The position numbers were made by a program, and so were the translations under genes. Below the pieces are notes generated by a model that worked only from the letters and a program-made list of their open reading frames with translations, searched no databases and was not told the DNA's origin. This document shows, piece by piece, positions 39,317 to 50,550 of a stretch of 64,000 nucleotides of DNA; the first letter of the stretch is position 1; the number at the start of each line of letters is the position of its first letter. Origin of the DNA: Paguma larvata (taxonomy: Eukaryota > Chordata > Mammalia > Carnivora > Viverridae); assembly GCA_030068075.1 (NCBI GenBank), contig CM057826.1, positions 109,595,746 through 109,659,745 of the forward strand. Reading direction: 5' to 3'.

Positions 39317-40384
39317 CACATACTCGAAACCGTGCAGCAGATTGCAATATTGTTAAAACATATCCTTTTGCAAACATTGATGCTGGGGCACAGGTTTTAC
39401 TGTATTAAATTGTGATATTTCATGGGATAGAATATAATCCAAGGGTTAAGGAAACCCATATAATACGTGTATGCATGACTCAGCAACTGTACTCAGAATG
39501 GGATTTCCCCTTAGAGCCATCTTGAGCCAGATCACACCTTAATGAGTATTCATGGATGAACACTGTTTCTCCTTGTTACCTTGTGAGCCTATTAACAGCT
39601 CACAGCTCACTTTAATCAGTTTTTCTGTTCAGGGTAGGTATCCTGGTGGTAATGTAGACAGCTCTCTCTAACTTCACACCTGATCTTGTAGTTACCCAAA
39701 CACCCTGTGATACTCAAGAAATGTGTGTTCTTGCCCTTAACTGCCCTTATAGTTAAAAGATAAATACTAATCATGGTAGGTAGGAAATGGAAATGACAGT
39801 GCCTTTCCTCGGGCCAACTCTCCTAGAATCAAGGCAATTACCAAGGTTCTCCTTGGTAAATTATACATCTCCAGGCAAATTATACATCTTTTGGACAGAA
39901 GTGGATGCATATGGGCCTGAATTACTTGGTTGGTTGCATAACCAATCACTGTTTGTTGGTAAAGAAAAAGGTTAGTTTAAATCATGTGACCCAAGAACTC
40001 TGACGTCACTCAGATAGGCAGGAAGGCCTCTTGAGTATTCAGTTCTAACCTCCAGATCTGGAAATCATTTCCATTGCTAGCACCTATTTTCTGTTCTCGC
40101 CTTAGCGTGTTCTGGATCTGACTCATTTGATTGTAATGCTTTCATGAAGTCATTCATTGTCTCACCAAAGATGTTTTGATTGTTTGCCCTGTGGTAGATG
40201 CTGTAGGAAAAATAATGTTTCAAATATTAAGGGTACAACAGATTTATATGAGGTTAAATTAGGAGGATTTTCCCATATTTATTAGAAGGAAAAAAAAGTC
40301 ATTTAAACTGTGTGCTCATCTTTAAAATTTGAAGCCAATAAATTATCTCTTAATATGCGAAGCTTAAAAAGAAGCTAGTAAGCT

Positions 40385-40790
40385 AACTAGCGAAAGGAGT
40401 TTATTTGGGAATAGAAGAATTGCAATTTCAGATATTCAAACCACGGCAACCATGGGCAAGTCCAGAGAACTAAGGAGAGGAGTGTCCTTTTATAGGGCAA
40501 AGAAGCGTGTTGGGAAGGACTTTTGGGAAAAGAAGTCTACTGAAAGAAGATAAGAGTTTGTGATTGTGACACCTTCTCATTGGCTGAGTTGCTGCAGATG
40601 TCATTGGCTCGGCAAGGATTGTTCTGGGCAAGGAGAAATCTTTCTACCCCCAGAGGGTGATATAGTAAACTTCTTCCTACTGGGAAATTTGAGCTGTGCT
40701 GCTTCTTGGTGGGCTCTGCAAACAGGGGCAAGTTGTAGTGTGTGACAGCTTCCCCTTCAGGGTTTCCTGACTGCTCTTGAAATGAGGTTC
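40385..40790 (-). repeat. Possible LTR fragment, reverse orientation
   Basis: ggagtttatttgggaatag at the left resembles a polyadenylation region read backwards. The interior (ctccttttatagggcaaaga, ctcattggctgagttgctgc) is LTR-like in feel. Family not assigned and no coding content; this call is tentative. Confidence 0.35.
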
Positions 40791-41142
40791 CCTTTATGCA
40801 TTTTCACAAGTAAAACCAAATGTTAACTCTTAAATTCTTTCTCTATTTTTATTTTTTTATTGTATAGCATTTTATTGCTTTAAAAAACTTCATTTTCATA
40901 AAATATATTTTCACGCTAGAGATTCTCATATTAGGAAATATAATACTTTATTAATTACAGTGTTATATTTGTGGGCAGAGTTTTTAGGACAAGTAAAATA
41001 AATACATTTGAGGATTAAGTGTCTGTGTAAAATCTGTCATTTTTCGAGACATTTTTAAAGGGGGCTCTTTTCCCCCATGGAATTTCTCTACACTCAGAAG
41101 TTCTCTAGGCTCTTCCTCCCAGGAGTTAGAAATTAGTAATGT

Positions 41143-41350
41143 ATGGGTGTCTGGGTGTCTCAGTCACTTAAGCATCTGACGTCAGCTCAGGTCATGATCT
41201 AACAGTTTTAGAGTGTGAGTCCCATATTGGGTGAACATGAGCCCCACATCAGGTGAGCCCGGTTTCTCTCACTCTCTCTCCCTCCCACTCTTTCTCTCTG
41301 CCCTCCCTCACTTGAACCTTCTCTCTCCCTCTCTCTCAAAAATAAAAAAA
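41143..41350 (+). mobile_element. Carnivore SINE (first of three in 0.8 kb)
   Basis: Head atgggtgtctgggtgtctca, long CT-rich block, A tail. An exact 14-bp target-site duplication gaaattagtaatgt occurs at 41129-41142 and 41351-41364. Confidence 0.95.
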
Positions 41351-41383
41351 GAAATTAGTAATGTGAAGTATCAGTATATCCTA

Positions 41384-41609
41384 TTTTTTTATTTTTATTA
41401 AAAATTTGTTTATGTTTATATATTTTTGAGAGACAGAGCTCAAGCAGGAAGAAGGAAGGGAAGAGAGATGGAGTCACAGAATCCAAAGCAGGCTCAAGGC
41501 TCTGAGCTGTCGGTCCAGAGCCCAATGCAGGGCTGGAACCCAGGAATTGCAAGGTTGTGACCTGAGCCTAAGTCAAATGCTTAACTGACTGAGCTACCCA
41601 GGTGCCCCT
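41384..41609 (-). mobile_element. Carnivore SINE, reverse (second of three)
   Basis: T-rich left, head complement gagctacccaggtgcccct right. A 10-bp target-site duplication gtatatccta occurs at 41374-41383 and 41610-41619. Confidence 0.94.
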
Positions 41610-41745
41610 GTATATCCTAATTTTTAAAGTTTCCATAGGACATGTAACCATCAGTTACTGGAATTGAATGAACAGAGAGGCAAGTTTTCAAATATTGAAC
41701 ACTGACTATTTTTGTGAAGTCTTTTCTTAAGAAGTAACAGTCTTT

Positions 41746-41927
41746 GGGGTGCCTGAGTGGCTCAGTTTCTTGATTTTGGCTCAGGTCATGATCTCACAGT
41801 CTGTGAGATCCAGCTCCATCCATGTTGGGCTCTGTGCTGATGGCACGGAGCCTGCTTGGGATTCTCTCTCTCTCCTTCTCTGTCCCACCCTCCCACTCAA
41901 AATAAATAAGAAACATTAAAAAAAAAA
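41746..41927 (+). mobile_element. Carnivore SINE (third of three), internally shortened
   Basis: Head ggggtgcctgagtggctcag followed directly by tttcttgattttgg, a deletion of part of the tRNA-like region. An exact 14-bp target-site duplication aagtaacagtcttt occurs at 41732-41745 and 41928-41941, indicating a recent insertion. Confidence 0.95.
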
Positions 41928-42311
41928 AAGTAACAGTCTTTCCCTTTCTCCATAATTCCCAAGACAAATACAGAAGTTTGATCAGATATTGATAGAACAA
42001 AGCTGAATTAATTCCCTTTAAGATTTTGATAAACTAAAAGGCAAAAGCTCATACATAATGCTTAGTTATACAGTGAGTCTTGTGAGAAGCTGGGAGGCAA
42101 CCCCATAAACTCACCAGAATAAGGAACTCAGTCTCCAGATTTCTTGGATACAATTCCTCTCAAACCTTTTCCTCAAAGACTAAGTTCTAAAAGTAACCAG
42201 GTGTTGAGAAGGGATTTGTCTCACCAGTGGACTTATCTATTATTTCCTCTTGATTGTGAGTTGAGTGGTTTAACAGAGCAAAGAGGTGGACAGTACAGTC
42301 CGTTCTCAAGG

Positions 42312-42795
42312 TATTAAGTCAAAAAGGTCAGAGCTTCCACAGCATGGGAAGAGCTTTGCAGATGCCCACATCGCAATAGCTGAAATAACAAAGCCCAGCA
42401 AAGGATAAAGCCAAGAATGCCAAAATACCCGCTTTGGCAGTTTTCTGCAAAGCATCCCCTCGAACACGGTCAGTAACACTTGTCCAAGGCCCCAGTGACC
42501 GTGGAGAGTGAGGGCCACAGCCAGGGAGTCAGCTGCTGGAATTAAGCCCAGGAGCAAAATGTTGCCAACCCTGTCACCAGTTCAGCTGAGAGATGAAGCC
42601 TAGCAACACAATGGTGGTTGGGTGGCAGGTGAATGTGCTGTGTTTGCCACCATCCTGGGGCAGGTCGCACCTGGAGAAGTACTAACACATGAGCAGGTCT
42701 GACCAATGGCATCTGTGGAAACAGGGCTCCACCTCATTGGACACCACCCAAGACAGTCTCCGGGGACTCGTCCCTTCTCTCCTGAAGCTACTTGT
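42312..42795 (-). pseudogene. SDHD pseudogene: SDHD processed pseudogene
   Basis: Intronless match, on the - strand, to SDHD mRNA, the membrane-anchor subunit of mitochondrial complex II (succinate-ubiquinone oxidoreductase). ggtcagacctgctcatgt near 42690 matches the transit-peptide/mature junction. The frame at about 42470-42557 reads [20 protein letters not shown] followed by WGLGQV, against LLGLLPAA...[18 protein letters not shown] in the parent. About 27 nt (nine codons, the segment around NPCSAMD) is deleted in frame. One T is missing after GQV, shifting the frame; the remaining codons for the last transmembrane helix are recognisable in the other frame, down to the original TGA at 42328-42330 and the UTR ctgacctttttgactt. 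The initiator ATG region (about 42780) is destroyed. All introns of SDHD are absent. Match from memory. Confidence 0.93.
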
Positions 42796-44164
42796 ATTCT
42801 TCCACACTAAGTTACACAGTCCCCAGAGTCACAGTCTCAGAACAAAAGAACAAAAAACAAAAAACGTAACAAAACAAACAAACAAAAAATTCTAGACATG
42901 AACAAACTTGAATTCAAATTGAAATGACAATCCAGAGTATTGACATTGTACCTCTTGAAGATCCTGAAGATGAAAGCCAGGGTCGTCTTGTAGCCGGTAC
43001 AGGGTCAGAGTATGAGGAAATCTGGACTGGTTCTTAAAAAGTGGTAACTTTACTGGTTACATATTTGACAAAGCTGCCCCATTCTCAAAAGTGTTGTGAT
43101 TGATGAGTATTTCTTTCTCAAAATGATACTTCGTGCTAATTTGACCACGTTTCTTCATCATTAGAACTATTCAGGAAAGGAGAGCCAACTTCTGTGACTC
43201 CGTAGGAGGTGTGAAGATAATGGGGGGTGGGGTTGAAACTAATGCTTTCACCAGCCCCTGCCATTCTCAGCCCAACCCAGGGGCCAAGATGAGAGTTTCT
43301 CAGGGTGGAGGGACAGGAAGATCCTTTGACGTTAATGCAGCAAAAAGTAAATTATCTATTACCTTCTCTCTCTTCACACAAACCTTTTCAACACAGCTGC
43401 TCACAAGAAGGAAAACAATTTCCATGATCCCATTTCTCTTCACCTCGTAGCCGATCTGTGGGTGTGCTTATGAACTCTGGAAGAGTGAGGAGGGAAAGAG
43501 GCCTGGAAGATCTGTCAGCTTTCACAGCAGTCCCCCGATGACAGAGAATTGGCTTTGACTAGCACAGACCCAAATATGTGCACGTGCAGACATTAAGTAT
43601 AAAGTTAAAAATCATCTGTCTCTTCTGTGTTTTCAATGTCATGCTGGATCTTACAAGAAAAGAGGCTTAGAGCAAAATGTCAGGAAGCTTCTTATGTATG
43701 TTTTATCTTCAACATTTGAAAGGTATCTGTACAAACCATTTTTAAATCAGGTTTAACTTAACAAAATGCTTTGCTCTGAGTTTTTTTATTGCCTTAAAAT
43801 TTCACTGGCAAGAACGTATGGGTAATTGCCTTTTTTCAATTAAACTGAATCTGGACCTGGTGTCTTATTAACAGTTCTTAAGAGAAAATAATGTGATGAA
43901 GAAAAATGGCCACTTACATCCTAAAACTAACATTTTTCTGAAATGTGCTAGCCCTCATAACACTGCGAATATATTTTTTGATTCTAAGAAGAAGACTTCT
44001 TCAAAATGACTTTAATCTTATAATTAAAAATTCAATAAAAAGTTGTGGTAGAGAATACCAGAAGAAACAAAGTAGTCTTTAATGTTCCCTTGTTTTCATT
44101 TACCACTTACCTTTTGCTGTTAATTCTCTCTTCTCCAGATAAAGATTATTTTAGCAAAAAAACT

Positions 44165-44381
44165 GGGGGCGCCTGGGTGGCTCAGTCGGTTGAGCGTCGT
44201 CCGACTTCAACTCAGGTCATGATCTCGCAGTCTGTGGGTTCGAGCCCCACGTCGGGCTCTGTGCTGCCGGTTCAGAGCCTGGAGCCTGCTTCGGATTCTG
44301 GGTCTCCCTCTCTCTCTGCCCCTCCCCCACTCATGCTCTGTCTCTCTCTGTCTCAAAAATAAATAAACATTAAAAAAAAAT
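44165..44381 (+). mobile_element. Carnivore tRNA-Lys SINE, near consensus
   Basis: Head ggggcgcctgggtggctcag followed by tcggttgagcgtcgtccgac, with a 3-bp GTC duplication relative to other copies. B-box-like gggttcgagccccacgtcgg. Near-consensus and probably young; the flanks give no clear duplication. Confidence 0.93.
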
Positions 44382-45339
44382 TGTGAACACCTGTTATGTA
44401 CATTGATCCGGCATGAGGAAGCTATAGTTGGAATAAAAGAAAATTCCTACTTTTGTAAAGCTCATTGTCGGTGAGGATGCCAACCACAATTCTCCAGGTT
44501 GGATTATATGGGTAAAGCAGTGACACAGACTGTTAATTATCTCGGGTTTTATTTTCTGACTTTCTCCTGTTAGCATCCAAGAAACTCCATAAAATCTGAT
44601 TGCCAATTACTGGCATTGCTACTGCTAATAGCTCTGTTTCTCCTGCGTTTTATTTCCTGTGAGAATAGATAAAATATACCGGGAGAAAAGTAGAAAACCA
44701 GAAGGGACCACTCCGCTTAATTTAGAAAGAATCTTTAAATGGGCAATAAAGACAAGGTTTCATTAAGAGGAAGTTTTCAAGAGGTATTTGATGGCAGGGA
44801 AGGAACTGGAGGCCACAGGACAGAGTATAAGCAAAGGAGACTTTTACACCCAGAGGGTGCGTGATAGAGGAAATAAAAATCCGGAACGGAAACAGCCATC
44901 CAAAGCTGCAGCAAAGAAGAAAACGGGGGGAAAAAAAAAGGAGAAGCAAGTGGTGGTCAGTGAAGGACCTCAAGCATTAGAAAATAACATTCTTAGTTGA
45001 AACCATAAATAAGAGAAAGGAGAAAGAGCAGCTAATGTTCTTTTGTTAGACCTGGTCTAAGTGCTTTCCATTCAAAAAAAGCTACTGTTCCTCAGCTGTT
45101 TACTAAGAGCAGTCATTGTTCTAAATTTAGGCTTCTCAGGCATCCTCTTGTGTAACTTCACTACAGTCCTACAAGGTAAGGACCATCACTGTGCCTTGCA
45201 GCTCCCGGTAACAGGGCCAGGCTCCTTGCCCAGCCATTTGAGACATAGTCCTTGCACACACTGGTCCCCCACAGGGGTATCAGGCCCCCTCAGGGATATT
45301 AGGCTGCTGTCGAGACCGCCAGTGGCCACCAACACCATG

Positions 45340-45690
45340 ATGTCCTTTTTTCCTGGGCACGTGGCAAAACTACGTTTCCCAGGCTCTTGCAGCAGGTGAG
45401 GCCTGGGCACATTCTGAATGTGAGTGGCTGTGGTGTGTCCCACCTCCCTAAAACCTCTCCTAGAGCCATTCATGCTCTCTCTGTTCCTTCACCAAGAGTA
45501 AGACACAGAGGCCTCAGTGGAGAACTCCGAGGTCCTAGAAGATGGTGGGACCACTACCTGGAGGTTCTCATGGTAGGTTCATGAGTGGTACAAGAACTCA
45601 GAAGGAATGAGATTAATGGACTGTGATCATTGCCTACTCTTCTGTTTTCCTGCATGAAGATCTTTGAAACATCCTCTACCTTTGCCTCTG
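45340..45690 (+). repeat. MLT1-like MaLR LTR fragment
   Basis: gggcacgtggcaaaactacg tttcccaggctcttgcagc, then acagaggcctcagtggagaa and agatggtgggaccactac. This is the order of old MaLR-type LTRs. Diverged. Confidence 0.55.
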
Positions 45691-48600
45691 TATTAGGGTG
45701 GCAGAAAAGTTCAGGGATGCAAAACCTGTGGAAAGACTGACATCCTGTAAGCCTACAAGCTTAAATCTCTGGACAGGTAGGACTCAAAGGCTCTCTGAAG
45801 GTGAACAGAAATCATCCCATCTAAAACAAGGGCAAATTTGGACTCTGTTTTTGGACTTCTAGGCTTGGCTCTTGGTCAAATATTGCAGTTATTTAGGCTG
45901 ACAGATCTCCTGTCTATTAAAAAAAAAAAGAAACAAGCAAGCATCCTTGTTTCTTCTGCAGAAGCAATGAACCAATTGGTATTCAGAAAACCTCTCTGAC
46001 ACCACAGGTTACTTGGCTCTGTTTTAAGAGTCGAATGCATGTCCGTTAGAGAAAAGTGTGGTTTATTTCAATATCTTCTGTGAGCAGCTGTCAATATTGC
46101 AAAATCATAGAACTTTGGAACTGAAAGAGATTTTAAAGAAACTGAATTTTCCTCATTTGTGAAATGAGCATGCTGGACTAGAACATCTTTAAGTATTCTT
46201 CAATCTGTAAAAGTCTATGATTCTGTATGTATGATACATATGTATGTATATACCCATATACACAAAAAAGAAGCCATAAAGTATGAAGCTGAATATTTTT
46301 TAGCAAACATTCCAAAATGTACATGTGATCTATTTCTTTTAAGAAGTCAGTTTCAACCAACTGTGCCCATGAAAGCAATTTTAATGTTACCTACCACTCC
46401 ATAGTAAGCAGAGACCATTTTTCCAGGTCCTAGATAAAATCTCAGGCAGGTACCATAGAACTTTTGGTCTTTTCAGGCCCAAGAGCAGTCTGTCATTTTA
46501 AAAAGGCCAAACAGTTTAACATCTTAACTCCAATCTAATTCTCTAAACTTCCAGCTTACATTGGCTTCAGGCTTGGAGCCTGCCATGAAGGGTCGTTAGC
46601 TTCCTCTCTCCTCCTTTACCTACCTCTTCTCCAACTTCCTAGCTAGCACATGTGTTAAACTCCTCAGGGCTACCCTGTGGAGAGAGTGCATGAGGAAGCA
46701 AAGGTGCATCCTTCGAGGTTGATAGTGCTGTACTCTGGCCTCTGCCCACCTCTCCCCCCCTCGTCGCCCCCCCCCCGGACCTGGGGTGCTAACTGAAGCA
46801 TTGCTGCCTCTCTCTCCAGTGGGACTGCTTCAAGCTTATCTAACTTGGTCTCTCTTGTTGAGAACAGTGCTCCTCTGGCTAGCAGCTTATGTCTTCCCAC
46901 CAGCCCCATGGTACTAACTGCCCACCTTTTCTTTTGGGGTTCCCTCTGTAGGAAGCTCTCTTGGGCAAGATCCATTTCTCTTAGTCTGTTCAGACTGAGA
47001 AAGTGTAAGAAATAGAAGCCACCCAGTTTATGGTCCTTGGTATAGCGGCCCAAAGTGAACTAAGGCAGCACCTTTCCTGCCCAGTCACAAAATGGTGACG
47101 AAAATGCTACAATTTCTTCTCTCTGAAGATGAAATGGAATAATTTAATTCAGGAATGTCTGGCTCTTCCTGTTAGGTCTTTGCAAACTGTTTGGAAACAA
47201 ATTTGGGCAAAGTCTCTGGAGATGGCCATAGCAAATGTCAGATATGTAAGTTACAGTATTATTTATAGCCTCTGGCAGATATGCTCAAAATGTCAGACAT
47301 ATAAACATCTGTTTTCTCTAGGAAATCATCAAAAATTCCACTACCTCAGAAATAGTGACTTCATCGTGCCCTACAGTGACCTCCTTTTCCTCATATTAGC
47401 AATTGCTCATATTAGCAATTAATATCAGCATATCATATTAACAATTGTATTTCTACAGGCAAACCAAAAGATGGCTTTAGTTTATCAATTATTTAATTAT
47501 GGGAATTAATTAGAGATGAGAAACATGTGGTCCAGTTTAACCAGTTGAAAAACAATCCTTAAACAGGTACGTTTTTAAGTGGTAATGATTTGGCCTTAAA
47601 CATTTCTAGTCTTCTAATGAATGGTTAGATGCATATGGTCAAAATATATCTTGGATAACTAAGAAATCTACCCCCTGAGGTCAGTGTTGCTTAAGTTCAG
47701 TGATTAGTTCTTGGGGCTTTTGTACACCAGCCCCTACAAGAATGATCTCAGTTTTAATCACCACCGAAATAAAAGAAAAATGAAAGTGACTTTATTTCAA
47801 TACTATTTGAATGGAATAAATAAGGAAGTGGTCTGGCTTTTTTCCTCTACCCTTTGAAAATAGCATGACACAGTGAGCACTCAATGAATATTATTCTTGA
47901 TGACGAAAGGAACATGAGAACAATAATGTTAGTGTGCTCAGAGCAGACCATGTCACAGAACCACTCTTGCCCATGAGCCTTGGTTGGAATCAGTGTCATT
48001 TATTCAACAAGCATTTGTGCCATCATTATGTAGGATATTGGAAATGGTGTCATCTACCAGAGATGGTCTTGCCCTCAAGGTACTTGTAATTACCAGGGAA
48101 ACAGGTAAGGATACAGGCACTGACTATGGTGTAGTGAGACTTTTGAGAGAGGTGCTCTCTTGGCTCTAGAGGCACCTAAAAATCAGAAAAGGCTTTAATG
48201 TGGGATTCATATCTCTAACCTGGAATCTAATTATGAGCTAGAGGTGTCCAGGAATAGGAGAAGGAAAGAGAGTCCATAGAACTGCACGGACAGGACACTG
48301 CCAATAGTTTATTGGGATGGGGTGTTAGTAGGGATGATCAGAGACAAGAAAAGCAAACAGAGAACTGAAGATGAAAGTCCTCGAAGGCCATGTGGAGAAA
48401 TTTGGATTTTTGTCCTAAGGACAGTGTGGCACAATCAAAGGGGTGTAAAGTAGGGGAAAGTAGTTGTTTGCTCTGATGTGAATGCACAGAAAGAGTACTG
48501 ACTGCAATGAGAAGAATGAAAAGAGGGGACAAAAACGGAGGCAGGGAGACTAGTTAGGAGACTGTTGGATTAACCAGGTGAGAGGTAAAATAACTTGAAC

Positions 48601-48852
48601 TAAACATCAGGACAGTGGGGATAGAGAGAAAGAAATTGATTTGAAATAAAAGTGATAAGTAAAAGAAGTAAAAGTTATAGGCCTTAGTGACTGGATGTGG
48701 GGAACATGGCAGAGAGAGGAGCTGGGGACGCCATCAAGATTCTGACTAGGGCAACTACAGGGATGACAGTGCCATTCATTGAGAAAGAAAATATAGTAGG
48801 GGAGTGGACTTGGGGTGGAGATGTGATCTCGATTTAGAATGTCCCCATTCTA

Positions 48853-49067
48853 GACTGGGTGACTCATTTGGTTAAGTACCCAACTTCCCTTCATGTCACC
48901 ATCTCGTGGTTCGTGAGTTCGAGCCCCACATTGGGCTCTGTGCTGACAGCTCAGAGCCTAGAGCCTGCTTCAGATACTGGGTCTCTGTATCTCTCTGCCC
49001 CTCCCCCACTTGCAAATGTCTCTCTGTCTCTTCCAAAATTAAATAAATATTAAAAAAATTAGGATGA
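48853..49067 (+). mobile_element. Carnivore SINE, altered head
   Basis: The head is gactgggtgactcatttggtt; the body matches the family (gttcgtgagttcgagcccca). A 10-bp target-site duplication ccccattcta occurs at 48843-48852 and 49068-49077. Confidence 0.92.
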
Positions 49068-49559
49068 CCCCATTCTAAAATGCTAGTGGATGTCCATGTG
49101 GAGATGACAAGTATACTGTTGAATTTTCTGTGGATTCTGCAATGAACAAATAAACCAAAATGGAACCCACAAAAGACTCTCAGACATTGTGGTGAAAAAG
49201 ATATCACTAAAGCCCAAGAAAGGCAGTTTCATGAGCACAGGGGTTACCAAGTATGAGATGCTGCTTAGAGCTTAAATCAAATAATGCCGGAGAAGCTACG
49301 TTAAATTTCAGCAGAAAGATCAATCGTGATCTTGGCAGAAGCAGTAATAGAGGAATGTTGGGAGAGAAGCCAAATTTCAGGAGAATTTCAGAGTGGAGGG
49401 TGATAGGGAAATGGTGATGGAGAGTATAGACACCTGTTTTAATATACTTGACTGAAACCAAAGGGAACCAGATAAGGAAGTGAGCAGATGTTTTAAATTA
49501 GGTGTCATTATTATTCCAGTAATGAGAAGGTCGCAAATCAGGAGACCACTGCCACTGAA

Positions 49560-49950
49560 AGCATAGTTTATTACAGTTCACTAGAGGAGGGGCACACCAG
49601 GCCACATAGGGCTGCATGAGGGAAGCACCAGGGTCAGTCAGGAAGCAGAGGGAGATGGGGGGATATGTGGGTGGAAGACTTTGTTTTGGCTTTTATAGGA
49701 AAGCAAGGCAACGTGCGCAGGTTTAGGACTGGCCAGCAGGAATAACTCCAGCAGGCTCTGGAAGCAGAGGGCCTGTCTCTAGCTGCCTGCTACCAGGCCC
49801 TGTGGTAATTAGGGTAGGAGGATAGTGGGCCAAGTGTAACAGCTCTGTTAGGGCCACAGAAAAGAAGTGGTTAGGGTACATGTTCCATATTGGTTAGTTT
49901 GCACGGGACAGATAGACTCCCGGGTGAGTTATTTTACATCTCTAGGAATT
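49560..49950 (-). repeat. Possible LTR fragment, reverse orientation
   Basis: catagtttattacagttcac looks like a polyadenylation region read backwards. The interior has gggcacaccaggccacatag and ggaataactccagcaggctc. Family not assigned. Confidence 0.35.
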
Positions 49951-50198
49951 AGTTAACCTGGAGAGAGTCAACAGGAAGGAGAAGGGACATAGAATGGAGC
50001 TAAATCTATCAGGCTGCAAGGGAAACCTTAGAATTGACTGTGGCAGTGAACAATCTCTTCAACTATGGTGGAGGGAGCAGAAGAAAGGATGGGCAGGAGA
50101 AAAGTGTGTGGGAAGAATTTGAGAGAATTTTTTTCCATTGGCTTTTATTTTCTCTTAAAAAGTAGAGAAAAATTCCCCAACAGAAGAGACTAAAAATA

Positions 50199-50224
50199 TA
50201 GATAGATAGATGGATAGATAGATG
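50199..50224. repeat. (GATA)n short tandem repeat
   Basis: gatagatagatggatagata gatg, a tetranucleotide repeat with one G substitution. Confidence 0.95.
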
Positions 50225-50341
50225 CCAACTTTATGGTCACAAATTTTTTCTGAATCTGGTTTCACTTATAAATAGAAAACATGACAAAACAAACCTGGTC
50301 ATTCAGTCATTTTCTTTCTTTCCTTTAAAAAGGAGGTTTTA

Positions 50342-50550
50342 GAGCACGGATGACTCAATTGATTAAGCATCTGACTTCATTACAGGTCATGACCTCATGA
50401 TTGGTGAGTTTGAGGCCAGCTTCAGGTAGACACAAGCCCCATTTGGAGTGAACCATGCTTCTGTCTTTCTGCCCCTTGTGGGATTCTCATTCTCCCCTCC
50501 CCCCCCCTTGCTCATTTGTGCCCCCTCTCTCAGAATAGAATATAATAGAA
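50342..50550 (+). mobile_element. Old, diverged carnivore SINE
   Basis: gagcacggatgactcaattg attaagcatctgacttcatt, a mutated head; then gaggccagcttcaggtagac and a C-rich block. No target-site duplication recognised. Confidence 0.75.

Larger units (their letters stand above)
38462..39345 (-). pseudogene. FTL pseudogene: FTL (ferritin light chain) processed pseudogene, near full length
   Basis: Read on the - strand, this intronless stretch follows the FTL mRNA from end to end. It has the 5' UTR with an iron-responsive element (39284-39316), then coding sequence starting at 39133 where the initiator has become ACG: SSHIRQNSA matches SSQIRQNYS of ferritin light chain. Next comes a region equivalent to YLSLGFYFDRDDVAL in another frame (38996-39040), then RELAEEK- and GRALFQD-like segments near 38900-38980, and the KKMGDHLTNL region near 38700. 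The 3' UTR includes agggcttctgcctgaacctc and catt-less AATAAAGCTTTTT at 38478-38483. Start loss, frameshifts (one looks like a +2 insertion near 39050) and stops make it non-functional as ferritin. It is markedly GC- and CpG-rich against A/T-rich surroundings, reflecting its parent. The 313-codon minus frame at 38378-39319 is only a chance run through it. Normal FTL forms the iron-storing ferritin shell. The match is from memory, not alignment. Confidence 0.93.
39346..42311. other. Intergenic between the two retrocopies
   Basis: Three SINEs and an LTR-like segment are listed separately. About 39350-40380 and 40790-41140 are A/T-rich, with no gene recognised. 41928-42311 may include 3' UTR sequence of the SDHD retrocopy. 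Confidence 0.7.
42796..48852. other. Intergenic: no gene recognised
   Basis: One SINE and one MLT1-like LTR are listed separately; about 45020-45180 is MIR-like (minus). The rest is unassigned: 42800-44160, 44390-45020, 45700-48850. The minus frame at 46670-47053 (127 codons) lies in sequence with a C-run at about 46770 and shows no family signature. 47990-48120 resembles an old L2/MIR-type scrap. Confidence 0.65.

Noticed and set aside
38378..39319. 313-codon minus-strand open frame as a novel proline/arginine-rich protein, and the 206-, 172- and 149-codon frames around it
   Set aside because: GC-rich DNA gives long chance frames. The underlying sequence is the FTL retrocopy, whose true frame is broken across all three frames.
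42306..42557. 83-codon minus frame as a small membrane protein
   Set aside because: It is SDHD sequence up to GQV and then a frameshifted continuation, hence a pseudogene fragment.
46670..47053. 127-codon minus frame as a gene
   Set aside because: No domain, no splice or start context, includes a low-complexity G-rich run from a poly-C tract.
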